DNA of 34,892 bases from an uncultured Collinsella sp. (GTDB lineage Bacteria; Actinomycetota; Coriobacteriia; Coriobacteriales; Coriobacteriaceae): the NCBI GenBank assembly GCA_902482035.1, contig CABSYW010000029.1, positions 1 to 34,892 on the forward strand, given 5' to 3'. Of this stretch, positions 17,205-25,159 are shown piece after piece (the first letter of the stretch is position 1; every line of letters starts with the position of its first letter). Below the pieces are notes generated by a model that saw only the letters and a program-made list of their open reading frames with translations, searched no databases and was not told the origin of the DNA. Position numbers and translations under genes: made by a program.

Positions 17205-17909
17205 ATGGCAATCAAGGTGTTCGCTGACGGTGCAAACCTCGAGGGCATGCTCGACATGTACGAGAACGGCAACGTTCAGGGTTTCACGACCAATCCGTCC
17301 CTTATGAAGAAGGGCGGCGTGACGGATTACCGCGCGTTTGCCAAGGAGGTCCTGGCCCGCATCACCGATGTGTCTGTGTCGTTTGAGGTCTTTGCCGATG
17401 ACGTCGAGACCATGGAGGTCGAGGCCCGCGAGATCGCTACCTGGGCCGAGAACGTCTACGTTAAGATCCCGTGCGTGACCACCAAGGGCGAGTCCACCGC
17501 CGAGCTGGTTCGCAAGCTTTCGGCCGACGGCATCAAGGTTAACGTCACCACCATCTTTACGCCTATGCAGGTCGACGAGATGGTCGAGGCCGTTGATGCC
17601 GAGACGCCGTCCATCATCTCGCTCTTTGCCGGCCGCATCGCCGACACCGGCGTCGATCCCATTCCGTTTATGACGGAGTCGGTCAAGAAGGCCGCCGCCA
17701 AGCCCAACTGCGAGGTCCTGTGGGCATCCACGCGCGAGCTCATCAACATTTACCAGGCCGAGGCCTGCGGTTGCCAGATCATCACGGTGCCCAACAGCAT
17801 CCTGGCCAAGCGCAAGAACATTGGCCGCGACCCGTACGAGGTCTCGCTCGATACCGTGCGCGGTTTCGCTAAGGATATCGCCGCTTTGGGCTTCCATATT
17901 CTGCCGTAG
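17205..17909 (+). CDS. Transaldolase / fructose-6-phosphate aldolase family
   Basis: A 234-residue protein with AAAGGA upstream. It matches the short transaldolase (TalC/FSA) group: FADGANLEGM at 6-15, GFTTNPSLMKK near 26, the Schiff-base Lys87 in VYVKIP, NVTTIFTPMQ near 130, SLFAGRIADTGVDP near 150 and ASTRELINIYQAEACGCQIITVPN near 180. Family role: transfer of a dihydroxyacetone unit in the non-oxidative pentose phosphate pathway, or aldol cleavage of fructose 6-phosphate. It is cytoplasmic and apparently monocistronic. Its last codons (ALGFHILP, stop) are repeated 156 nt downstream in diverged form, and a 21-bp palindrome separates the two copies. Confidence 0.9.
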   Translation: MAIKVFADGANLEGMLDMYENGNVQGFTTNPSLMKKGGVTDYRAFAKEVLARITDVSVSFEVFADDVETMEVEAREIATWAENVYVKIPCVTTKGESTAELVRKLSADGIKVNVTTIFTPMQVDEMVEAVDAETPSIISLFAGRIADTGVDPIPFMTESVKKAAAKPNCEVLWASTRELINIYQAEACGCQIITVPNSILAKRKNIGRDPYEVSLDTVRGFAKDIAALGFHILP

Positions 17910-17940
17910 GGCGAACACTGGCTGCGCCGTGGGCTGTTCG

Positions 17941-18010
17941 CCCCGGCCTTCCCTTTCCCTATCGCTCACGCGCTTTGCGAGGGTCGCGCTAGGGAAAGGG
18001 AAGGCCGGGG
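17941..18010. repeat. Perfect 21-bp inverted repeat after the transaldolase gene
   Basis: The arm at 17941-17961 (CCCCGGCC then TTCCCTTTCCCTA) is the exact reverse complement of 17990-18010, with a 28-nt loop containing GCTCACGCGCTTTGCGAG. It starts 31 nt after the stop codon. No T-run follows, so it looks more like a mobile palindrome than a simple terminator. Confidence 0.8.
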
Positions 18011-18044
18011 CTGCCGGCACGAGCTTGCCAGCAAGTTGGCGCTT

Positions 18045-18067
18045 GGCTTCCATATCCTGCCGTGGGC
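18045..18067 (+). repeat. Duplicated 3' end of the transaldolase gene
   Basis: GGCTTCCATATCCTGCCG followed by TGGGC matches the gene end at 17889-17912 except for one substitution and one missing A. Read in frame from 18039, the copy encodes ALGFHILP like the true C-terminus, but the stop codon TAG has become TGG. The two copies bracket the palindrome at 17941-18010. Confidence 0.7.
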
Positions 18068-18280
18068 AAAGGTACCCCCGCCTGCGCCGTGCAAAATTGA
18101 GAGTATTCAGCAACGTAAAGGTCTTTATCAGTTAACCGAAGCATGGAACGGCCCCCGTTTTGGCTCTGACGACGCTAAAACGGGGGCTGTTTTTTGCTTT
18201 TTCGTCTCTGAGGGGCATCCGGAACGGTGGAATTTGCAGAATACTCGCGATTTTGCACATCGCTACAGGGGGTACCTTTG
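18067..18280. repeat. 47-nt inverted repeats enclosing a terminator
   Basis: The left arm is 18067-18113 and the right arm 18234-18280 (reverse complement). Aligned without gaps, both read CAAAGGTACCCCC, then ten unconserved bases, then TGCAAAAT, three variable bases, GAGTATTC, one variable base and GCAA. The spacing of conserved blocks is identical although the spacer bases differ, so these look like two copies of a defined site or element end rather than one simple hairpin. The interior holds a strong terminator. Confidence 0.75.
18151..18195 (+). terminator. Rho-independent terminator inside the inverted-repeat element
   Basis: The stem GCCCCCGTTTT (18151-18161) / AAAACGGGGGC (18177-18187) is followed by TGTTTTTTGCTTTTT. 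It serves plus-strand transcription from the transaldolase side and lies close to the 3' end of the convergent tex gene. Confidence 0.85.
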
Positions 18281-18290
18281 CTTTGGCGGT

Positions 18291-20438
18291 TTACTTGCCC
18301 TGTACCATGGTGAGGGAGATCTTTTTGCGGTCGCGATCGACCTTCTCGACCCACACCTTGACCGTGTCACCGACGCGCACCACGTCGCTCGGGTGCTTGA
18401 CAAAGCGGTTGGCCAGCTTGGAGATATGTACGAGGCCGTCCTGGTGCACGCCCACGTCGACGAAGGCGCCAAAGTCCACAACGTTGCGCACCGTGCCCTT
18501 GAGTTCCATGCCGGGTTCCAGGTCGTCGATGGAAAGCGCCGAGCGGCTAAAGACCACCTCGGGCGCGTCGTCGCGCGGGTCGCGGCCGGGCTTCTTGAGC
18601 TCGTTGACGATGTCGATGAGCGTGAGGGTGCCGCAGTTCAGATCGCTAGCCAGCGCCGAGATGCTGCCCAGGCGGCGCTCGATGTCGGGCACGCCGCCGC
18701 GGCTGAGCTCGCTTGTTTTAACGCCGGCGCGTTCTAGGACGGCCGTGGCCACCTCGTAGCTTTCGGGGTGGACGCTCGTCGCGTCGAGCGGGTTCTTACC
18801 GCCGCTAATGCGCAGGAAACCCGCGGCGTTGAGGTATGCCTTGGGTCCCAGCTTGGGGACCTTCTTGAGCTGGCGGCGATCGGTAAAGGCGCCGTTTTCC
18901 TCGCGGTAGGCCACGATGTTTTTGGCCACGCTCGGCGTAATGCCCGATACGTATCCCAGCAAACTTGCGCTCGCGGTGTTTACGTCGACGCCCACGCGGT
19001 TGACGACGTCCTCCACCACGTGGCCCAGGGTGCGTGAGAGCTCGGCCTGGTCAAGGTCGTGCTGGTACTGGCCCACGCCGATGGACTGGGGCGGAATCTT
19101 GACGAGCTCTGCCAGCGGGTCCTGCAGGCGACGGCCCAGGCTCATGGCGCCACGCACGGTGACGTCCAGGTCGGGATATTCCTGGCTGGCGAGCTCGGAG
19201 GCGGAGTACACCGACGCGCCGGCTTCGTTGACGATGGTGTAGCGAAGGCTGGGCGCCTGCTCGGCAATAAACTCCGAGACGACTTCCTCGGTCTCGCGGC
19301 TGGCGGTGCCATTGCCGATGACGATGGTGTTGACGCCGTCCTTCTTGACGAGGCGGGCGAGCTCGCGCTTGGTGCCGGCGACGTCGTGGCGCGGCTTGGT
19401 GGGGTAGACCACGCCGTGGTCGAGCAGCTTGCCGGTCTCGTCCATGACGGCGACCTTGCAGCCGGTGCGGTAGCCCGGATCGAGCGCGAGCACGCGGGCG
19501 CCGCGCACGGGGCGTGCCGAGAGCAGGCCCTCGAGATTCTTGGCAAAGACATTGATGGCCTCGGTCTGCGCGCGGACGGTGAGTTTGGCGCGGGCCTCGC
19601 GCTCCAGCGAGGGGGCCATGAGGCGCTTGTAACCGTCAGCGATGGCGGCATCGAAGATGGGAGCAAACACGCCCTGGCGTCGGGGCCAACGGCTGCCGAG
19701 GCGTGCCGTGGCGGCAGCGCCGTCGACGTTCACGCGCACGCGGAGCTTGCCCTCGCGATCACCGCGGTCGATAGCCAGCACGCGGTGGTTGGGTATACGG
19801 CGCAGCGGCTCGTCAAAGTTGTAGTAGGGCTCGTAGGGGGTCTTCTCGGTGGGGTCGGTGGCCTCGACGACGATGTCGGCGGTGTTTTGCGTAAAGGCGC
19901 GCAGATCGGCGACGTTCTCCGGGTCCTCGGCTACCGTCTCGGCCACGATGTCGGCGGCGCCGGCGAGCGCCTTTTCGGGCGTGTCGAAGCCGGCCTCCTC
20001 ATTGACGTATGCTGCGGCGGCGTCGAGCGCACTGCCCTTGGCCGAGGCCTGCATGATGATCATGTTGGCGAGCGGCTCCAGGCCGGCCTCGCGGGCCTTC
20101 TGCGCGCGAGTCATGCGCTTTTTGCGGTAGGGCTTGTAGAGGTCCTCGACACGCTGGAGCTGCGTGGCCTCGCGAATCTGCTGCTCGAGTTCGGGCGTGA
20201 GTTTGCCCTGGGCGTCGATGAGCAGGATGACGTCCTCTTTACGCTGCTCAAGATTGCGCAGGTAGGACAGGCGCTCGTCGAGCGCGCGCAGGGCGACGTC
20301 GTCCATACCGCCCGTTGCTTCCTTGCGGTAGCGCGAAATAAAGGGGATGGTGTTGCCCTCGTCGATGAGCTTGACGGCCGCCTCGATGTTGGCGGCCTTA
20401 AGGTTGAGCTCGCGGGCGAGCTGGGCGATAAGATCCAT
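18291..20438 (-). CDS. tex: Tex-family S1 RNA-binding transcription accessory protein
   Basis: A 715-residue protein starting at ATG 20438, with AAGGAG 5 nt upstream. The N-terminal helical Tex region reads IPFISRYRKEATGGMDD, LRNLEQRKEDVILLI and DLYKPYRKKRMTRAQ. A YqgF-like nuclease fold follows (VLALDPGYRTGCKVAVMDETG, then VIGNGTASRETE). A helix-hairpin-helix part includes VNTASASLLGYVSGI and NIVAYREENGAF. The C-terminal S1 domain (about 640-712) is GMELKGTVRNVVDFGAFVDVGV to VDRDRKKISLTM. Length is near the family's usual 720-780. Family role: nucleic-acid-binding factor associated with transcription and RNA turnover. It is monocistronic and convergent with the transaldolase gene. Confidence 0.93.
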   Translation of the reverse strand: MDLIAQLARELNLKAANIEAAVKLIDEGNTIPFISRYRKEATGGMDDVALRALDERLSYLRNLEQRKEDVILLIDAQGKLTPELEQQIREATQLQRVEDLYKPYRKKRMTRAQKAREAGLEPLANMIIMQASAKGSALDAAAAYVNEEAGFDTPEKALAGAADIVAETVAEDPENVADLRAFTQNTADIVVEATDPTEKTPYEPYYNFDEPLRRIPNHRVLAIDRGDREGKLRVRVNVDGAAATARLGSRWPRRQGVFAPIFDAAIADGYKRLMAPSLEREARAKLTVRAQTEAINVFAKNLEGLLSARPVRGARVLALDPGYRTGCKVAVMDETGKLLDHGVVYPTKPRHDVAGTKRELARLVKKDGVNTIVIGNGTASRETEEVVSEFIAEQAPSLRYTIVNEAGASVYSASELASQEYPDLDVTVRGAMSLGRRLQDPLAELVKIPPQSIGVGQYQHDLDQAELSRTLGHVVEDVVNRVGVDVNTASASLLGYVSGITPSVAKNIVAYREENGAFTDRRQLKKVPKLGPKAYLNAAGFLRISGGKNPLDATSVHPESYEVATAVLERAGVKTSELSRGGVPDIERRLGSISALASDLNCGTLTLIDIVNELKKPGRDPRDDAPEVVFSRSALSIDDLEPGMELKGTVRNVVDFGAFVDVGVHQDGLVHISKLANRFVKHPSDVVRVGDTVKVWVEKVDRDRKKISLTMVQGK

Positions 20439-20519
20439 GGGACTCCTTGCGTTTAAGGTGCGTTTGCAGCACAGGGCTACCAAGGATACCACCCGCCACT
20501 CCACCCAAGTAGTCATTTT

Positions 20520-20558
20520 GGGACGGGGCTCTTTTAGCCACTTTTGCCGCCCCGTCCC
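20520..20558. repeat. 10-bp hairpin upstream of tex
   Basis: GGGACGGGGC (20520-20529) pairs with GCCCCGTCCC (20549-20558). On the minus strand the second arm and its flank read AAAGAGCCCCGTCCC then AAAATGACTAC. A related string, AAAGAGTCCCGTCCC then AAATTAGCTAC, is found at 25119-25144. It could be a leader hairpin of tex or part of a dispersed repeat. Confidence 0.5.
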
Positions 20559-20581
20559 AGAAAAATCGCCGGCAAGGTACC

Positions 20582-20616
20582 AAAAAGCCCCGCGGGCAGG
20601 AGGCTGCTCGCGGGGC
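20582..20616 (-). terminator. Terminator of the oxidoreductase operon
   Basis: The stem GCCCCGCG (20587-20594) / CGCGGGGC (20609-20616) is followed on the minus strand by TTTTTG. It lies about 75 nt beyond the Gfo/Idh/MocA stop codon. Confidence 0.8.
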
Positions 20617-20689
20617 AAAGAAGAGGGGCTTGTTGGTGGCGGACCGAAGGGTTCGGCATGGGGCTTCTGCCGCGGTCGCTCTTAAGGCA

Positions 20690-21730
20690 TTACAGCTCGA
20701 CGAGCTGGCCGGTCTCGGCGGCCTCCTTGATGGCGTTGAGAAGCGTGAGCGTCTTGACGTTATCGGCGGGGGTCACGACGGGCTCGACCTCGCGGCGGAC
20801 AACCTTCACAAAGTGCTTGAGCTGCATCTTGTGCGGCAGTGCCGGGTCGACGGCCGGAATCTCCATCTGCAGCGGCTTGTGCCAGTTGGAGGCGCCGTCG
20901 TAGGAGAACTGGTGCAGGCGGGGCAGCGACAGGGCGCCCTTAGTGCCGCCGATAAAGTAGGCGTCGGCGTCGAAGGGGCGGTACTGCGGGTCCTCGCGAG
21001 CGGTTGCCTCCCAGTTCCAGGGGCTGGCGGTGGCGTCGGAGATGGTCATGCTCGCGAGCGCGCCATCGGCAAAACGGACGTTGACCACGGCGGAGTCCTC
21101 GGTCTCGAAACCGCGGGCGGCGCTGGACTGCATACCCTGGACGGCAACGGGCTCGCCCAGCAGGTAGCGGAGCAGGTCGACGTCGTGCACCAGGTTGACC
21201 AGGATCGGGCCGGCACCCTTCTTGCGGCGCCATTCGACATCGAAGTACTCGTCATTCTTATAGATCATGTAGTGGAAGCTCGACACGGTGAGCTTGCCTA
21301 GCTCGCCGGACTCGATGATCTCCTTGGCCTTGTTGACGAAGGGGTTGTGGCGACGGTGCTGACCCACGAGCACGGGCACGCCGGCGGTCTCGGCCTCGGC
21401 AGCGAAAGCCTGGGCATCCTCCAGGTCGTTGGAGATCGGCTTTTCGACCAGCGGCACGATATTGCGCTTCACAGCCTCGCGGGCAACGCCCAGGTGCAGG
21501 TCGTTGGGCGTGGCGATGATGACGGCCTCGGGCTTAACCTCGTCCATCATCTGGGCGGGATCGGTGAAGAACGGCACGCCGGCGGCCTCAGCCGTGGCGC
21601 GGGCGCCCTCAAAGGCGTCGGCGATGGCGACGAGCTCGGCCTCGGGCTCCTCGGTGACAAAGCGGATGTGGTTGCGGCCCATGGCGCCGGCGCCGATAAC
21701 GGCAATGCGGACGGGGTTGAGCTCAGACAT
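20690..21730 (-). CDS. Gfo/Idh/MocA family NAD(P)-dependent oxidoreductase
   Basis: A 346-residue protein with AAGGAG upstream of ATG 21730. The Rossmann motif is VIGAGAMGRN (G13, G15, G18). EKPI at 96-99 is the family's second signature, supplying the conserved lysine, and HDVDLLRYLLG near 182-192 holds the catalytic His/Asp pair. The remaining residues form the usual alpha/beta substrate domain. Family role: oxidation of a hydroxyl on a sugar, inositol or related ring. It is the last gene of a likely three-gene operon with an MFS carrier and an SDR dehydrogenase, so the set probably imports and oxidises a polyol or sugar-like substrate; the substrate is not identifiable. A palindrome lies in the gap upstream. 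Confidence 0.87.
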   Translation of the reverse strand: MSELNPVRIAVIGAGAMGRNHIRFVTEEPEAELVAIADAFEGARATAEAAGVPFFTDPAQMMDEVKPEAVIIATPNDLHLGVAREAVKRNIVPLVEKPISNDLEDAQAFAAEAETAGVPVLVGQHRRHNPFVNKAKEIIESGELGKLTVSSFHYMIYKNDEYFDVEWRRKKGAGPILVNLVHDVDLLRYLLGEPVAVQGMQSSAARGFETEDSAVVNVRFADGALASMTISDATASPWNWEATAREDPQYRPFDADAYFIGGTKGALSLPRLHQFSYDGASNWHKPLQMEIPAVDPALPHKMQLKHFVKVVRREVEPVVTPADNVKTLTLLNAIKEAAETGQLVEL

Positions 21731-21760
21731 TTCGACTCCTTAATACTGGTGACCGGTGGA

Positions 21761-21791
21761 ATGCGACAAAGGGACTGTCCCTTTGTCGCAT
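21761..21791. repeat. Dispersed palindrome, copy B (perfect)
   Basis: Arms ATGCGACAAAGGGAC and GTCCCTTTGTCGCAT (15 bp each) flank a single central T. It lies inside the operon, between the MFS and oxidoreductase genes, where a hairpin could tune downstream expression or protect the upstream mRNA end. Confidence 0.85.
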
Positions 21792-21799
21792 CGGTAAAA

Positions 21800-23056
21800 C
21801 TAGGCGGACTTCTTCTTGCTGTCGGAGACCATCATGTAGACGGTGAGCACGACGGCGATGGCGGCGATCACAATGGCGCCGTAGAAGGACTGCTGGTAGG
21901 CGGCGCTGCCGGCCTCAGCGTGATACAGCACGGCGGTGATGGGCTGGCTGATCCAGGTGGAGGCGGCGTAGCCCAAAAACATGATGCCGTAGTTGACGCC
22001 GATGTTGCTGGTACCAAAGGCGCCACCGGTGAGCGGCGGGTAGATGACGAGCAGGGCGCCAAAGCTAAAGCCGAGCAGGGCGAGCGCCACAAAGAACATG
22101 GCCTGCGTAAAGCTCATCGACATGATGACGAGTGCGACGATGGTGACGACAAGGCTGATGAGCAGCGACTTATAGGCGCCGAGCTTGTCGATGATCTGGC
22201 CAAAGGACAGACGGCCGACCAGGTTGGCGCAGGTGTTGACGGAGACCACCACACCGCCGAGGGCGACGGCCGCGGCGCTCGTGGGGTCGGCGAAGAGCTG
22301 AACGGCGGCGATGGAGGCAACCTTGCCCACGAGCAGGGTGCCCGCGGTGGCGGCAAAGGCGAAGGTGACGATGAGGACCCAGAAGCGCGGGGTCTTGACC
22401 ATCTCGCCCGGGGTGAGGTCGCCGAAGGTGCCAGCGTGCGCGCCGCCCTTGGGGGCCTCGAAGCCCTCGGGCAGCCAACCGGCCTCGGGGGCCTTCAGGA
22501 ACAGGGCGGAGGCGGCGATCGTCACAAAGAAGATGACGCCGAGCGCCTTAAGGGCGCCAAAGATGCCCAGGCTCGGGATGAGCAGCGAGGCGAGCACCGG
22601 GGACAGCACGGCGGGACCGGCGGTCGAAGCGGCCAGGGTGATGCCGGAGGCGAGACCCTTCTTGTCGATGAACCACTTTTGGCCGGTGGTGAGCGCGGGG
22701 TTGTAGCCCAGGCCGTTGCCGATGGCGGCGACGAGCGAGAACCACAGGTAGAACTGCCACGGCTCGGTGACGGTGCCGGACATGAACCAGCCCAGGCCGT
22801 AGCACGCGGCGGCGGCGATCACGACGTTGCGCGGGCCGATCTTATCGGAGATGCGGCCGGCGAAGATGCCCGTCACGGCCATGATGGTCTGAAAGACCGG
22901 GAAGGCCCAGGTAAGAGCGCTGGACCACTCGGGGTAGACGGCGAGCAGGTTCTTGCTCACGACGGAATACAGCGCGATGGAGCTGATGAAGAACATGGTG
23001 ACGCACGCGGCGGAAAGCACGACGGCGCGACCCTTGTTGGAGTTGGTGGAAGCCAT
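21800..23056 (-). CDS. OFA-type MFS transporter (oxalate/formate antiporter family)
   Basis: A 418-residue membrane protein with twelve predicted hydrophobic segments. The loop between segments 2 and 3 has the MFS signature as GRISDKIGPRNVV. GNGLGYNPALTTGQKWFIDKKGLASGI (about 113-139) is characteristic of the OFA subfamily, and GRLSFGQIIDKLG near 270 is the repeat of the signature in the second half. The start at 23056 has AAAGAG upstream. Family role: proton-coupled or exchange transport of small carboxylates; OFA members also carry other organic anions. Flanking dehydrogenases suggest it imports their substrate. The next upstream gene (SDR) ends 66 nt away, across a small GGGAGGA/TCCTCCC hairpin. 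Confidence 0.85.
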   Translation of the reverse strand: MASTNSNKGRAVVLSAACVTMFFISSIALYSVVSKNLLAVYPEWSSALTWAFPVFQTIMAVTGIFAGRISDKIGPRNVVIAAAACYGLGWFMSGTVTEPWQFYLWFSLVAAIGNGLGYNPALTTGQKWFIDKKGLASGITLAASTAGPAVLSPVLASLLIPSLGIFGALKALGVIFFVTIAASALFLKAPEAGWLPEGFEAPKGGAHAGTFGDLTPGEMVKTPRFWVLIVTFAFAATAGTLLVGKVASIAAVQLFADPTSAAAVALGGVVVSVNTCANLVGRLSFGQIIDKLGAYKSLLISLVVTIVALVIMSMSFTQAMFFVALALLGFSFGALLVIYPPLTGGAFGTSNIGVNYGIMFLGYAASTWISQPITAVLYHAEAGSAAYQQSFYGAIVIAAIAVVLTVYMMVSDSKKKSA

Positions 23057-23122
23057 TGGACTCTTTCTAATCGATACGGGGGAGGAACAGGCGTGTCTGC
23101 GGGTCCTCCCTGTCGGGTTGGT

Positions 23123-24004
23123 TTACTGGTCAGTCGGCTTGGCGACGCCGGACTCATCGGACCAGAGCTCGACACCCTTGTTCTTAAGGTAGTTGTCGGC
23201 ATAGGCGCGACGGCCGCCGGGCTTGGCGGTGAGGTCGCCCATCATGTTGGAGAAGCCGCCGTCGACCTTGATGGCGTCGCCGGTGGTAAAGTCCGAGCGC
23301 TTGGACGCCAGGAACATGACGGCGTTGGCGATATCGCTGACCTCGCCGATGCGGCGCGTGGCGATCAGGCGGCTGCGGCTCTTTTCGACCTCGGGGTCGG
23401 CGTAGAAGTTGGCCGACATCGGGGTCTTAACGAAGCAAGGCTCGACGCAGTTGGAGCGGACGCCGTAGGGGCCCCACTCGGCGGCGAGCATCTTGGACAT
23501 CATGTTGACGCCGGCCTTGGTGGAGCTGTACACGCCCGAGAACGTCTCGGGGGAGTGGCTGGCAACGGTCGAGATGTGCACCAGGCGGCCCTGGCCGGCC
23601 TTGATCATCTCGCGACCAAAGCGCTGCGAGGTGATGAAGTAACCGGTGAGGTTGACGTTGAGCACCTGCTCCCAGTCGCTCAGCGGCAGGTCCTCCATGG
23701 CGGCGAAGCGCAGGATGCCGGCGGTGTTGACGAGAACGTCGACGCGGCCGAAGTCGGCGATGGTGGCATCGACGGCGGCCTGAACCTCGGCCTCGTCGGT
23801 GGCGTTCATCTTGTAACCCTCGGCGTGGATGCCAAACTCGGCGGCGAGGTCGGCGGCTGCGGCCTTGACCTTCTCCTCGTCCAGGTCGAGCAGGACGACG
23901 TTGGCGCCGTTGCGGGCGAACTCGCGGCAAATCTCGACGCCCATACCGCCGAGTGCGCCAGTCACGGCGCAGACATCGCCCTCGAGCTTGAGCCAATTGC
24001 TCAT
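23123..24004 (-). CDS. Short-chain dehydrogenase/reductase (SDR)
   Basis: A 293-residue classical SDR. The cofactor motif is TGALGGMG (15-22), the stabilising motif NTAG (93-96), the catalytic Ser lies in ISTVASH (about 145-149), and Tyr159-Lys163 form YSSTK. DLD near 40-42 (acidic after strand 2) suggests NAD(H) preference. The C-terminus beyond VDGGFSNMMGD adds about 40 residues (GGRRAYADNYLKNKGVELW) not found in minimal SDRs. It is the first gene of the minus-strand operon, divergent from a LysR regulator, so it is probably induced by the operon's substrate. It is not obviously a known hydroxysteroid dehydrogenase; the substrate is unknown. Confidence 0.85.
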   Translation of the reverse strand: MSNWLKLEGDVCAVTGALGGMGVEICREFARNGANVVLLDLDEEKVKAAAADLAAEFGIHAEGYKMNATDEAEVQAAVDATIADFGRVDVLVNTAGILRFAAMEDLPLSDWEQVLNVNLTGYFITSQRFGREMIKAGQGRLVHISTVASHSPETFSGVYSSTKAGVNMMSKMLAAEWGPYGVRSNCVEPCFVKTPMSANFYADPEVEKSRSRLIATRRIGEVSDIANAVMFLASKRSDFTTGDAIKVDGGFSNMMGDLTAKPGGRRAYADNYLKNKGVELWSDESGVAKPTDQ

Positions 24005-24237
24005 AGGAACTTCCCTTCTTGTGCCTCCCTGTGGGTCGCTCCCATTAACCGACCCACGTGGTTTTCGCTGGTTATCGTATGCTTTGCATTTGCGCAGGTG
24101 AATTGCATATTTGTTAGAATGGCGTTAACCGTAGGTTTATAGCTTGCAAGACGATGTGCCTTTAATTGAGTGCGTGACCTGCCAAAACAACCCCCTTCGG
24201 CAGTTCATTGCCATGCGTCTGGAAACAGGAGATTGAC
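24005..24237. promoter_or_regulatory. Divergent promoter region, SDR operon / LysR
   Basis: This 233-nt gap between divergent starts is AT-rich at 24055-24150, unlike the coding DNA around it. TTTGCAT and ATTGCAT occur 19 nt apart near 24083-24108, and GTTAACC lies near 24124. On the minus strand TTCACC and TACGAT are spaced 17 nt apart and could be the operon's -35/-10. On the plus strand TAGAAT (24115-24120) could be a -10 for the regulator. A LysR box is likely here but I cannot define it. Confidence 0.4.
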
Positions 24238-25116
24238 GTGTACGATCGACGACTCGAGGCCATATCGGCCGCCGCGGAGCTGGGAAGCTTCTCACGGGCG
24301 GCGGCAAAATTGCGCGTGTCGACCCCGGCGCTCGTCAAGCAGGTGTCGGGCTTCGAGGCCGAGTTTGGCATCACGTTGTTCGAGCGCTCGCATTCGGGTG
24401 TTAAGGTGACGCCGGCGGGTGCTCTGCTGGTGGACGATGCGCGCTCGATCATGCGGCAGTCCGAGGACGCGCTGCGCCGTGCCCGACGCGCAGCGGGCGA
24501 TGGCGGGGCCGTGCGCCTGGGCGTGTCGATGATGTGCCCGGGGCGCCAGACGCTGTCGATGTGGTCGGGCATCCATGATCTGGAACCGTCGCTACGATTT
24601 GAGATCGTGCCGGTAAGCGACCTCTATGACGAGCGCGAGACCGTCATGCGCAGCCTCGGTCGCGAGGTCGATGTGGTGCAGTCGAGTTTTTCGACCCCGC
24701 GCTGGGGTGACGCCTGCCAAAAGCTCCGCATTGTCAACGTGCCGTTTTATATCGACCTGCCGCGCACGAGCCCGCTGGCGCGCAAGACGCGCATCACAGT
24801 TGCCGACCTGGAGGGTATGCGTCTGCGCGTGCTCCGCCACGGCAACGACGCTATGGACAGCCTGCGTATCGATCTTTTGGCAGACGGCGGCGTGGACGTG
24901 ATCGATGTGGATAGCTTCGACTTTGCGCTCTTTAACGAGGCGGAGGAAAAGGGCGACGCGGTGCTCACCTGCGGGGCGTGGTCGGGGGTGCACCCGGCCT
25001 TTGTGGGCGTGCCGTTCCTATGCGGTCGCGAGGTGCCAGTCTTTCTGCACTACCCGCTCGAGCCCACCCTCCAAGTCCAAAAATTCGTCAACGCCATGGC
25101 ACAACTTCTCAAATAG
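24238..25116 (+). CDS. LysR-family transcriptional regulator
   Basis: A 292-residue protein starting at GTG 24238, with CAGGAG 5 nt upstream; an upstream ATG at 24208 lacks a ribosome site. The N-terminal winged HTH reads LEAISAAAELGSFSRAAAKLRVSTPALVKQVSGFEAEFGITLFERS, the classical LysR helix pair, then VKVTPAGALLVDDA. The C-terminal effector domain runs from about residue 90 (VRLGVSMMCPG) to the end. It is divergent from the SDR/MFS/oxidoreductase operon, the usual arrangement for a LysR activator of a catabolic operon. The effector is unknown. It is convergent with the diguanylate cyclase gene, whose end lies 43 nt away. Confidence 0.88.
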   Translation: MYDRRLEAISAAAELGSFSRAAAKLRVSTPALVKQVSGFEAEFGITLFERSHSGVKVTPAGALLVDDARSIMRQSEDALRRARRAAGDGGAVRLGVSMMCPGRQTLSMWSGIHDLEPSLRFEIVPVSDLYDERETVMRSLGREVDVVQSSFSTPRWGDACQKLRIVNVPFYIDLPRTSPLARKTRITVADLEGMRLRVLRHGNDAMDSLRIDLLADGGVDVIDVDSFDFALFNEAEEKGDAVLTCGAWSGVHPAFVGVPFLCGREVPVFLHYPLEPTLQVQKFVNAMAQLLK

Positions 25117-25159
25117 CCAAAAGAGTCCCGTCCCAAATTAGCTACCCTTTGCTACGGGT

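Noticed and set aside
21347..24142. 931-codon plus-strand open frame
   Set aside because: It runs antisense to the oxidoreductase, MFS and SDR genes and is Gly/Asp/His-rich low-complexity sequence, as expected from the opposite strand of GC-rich genes.
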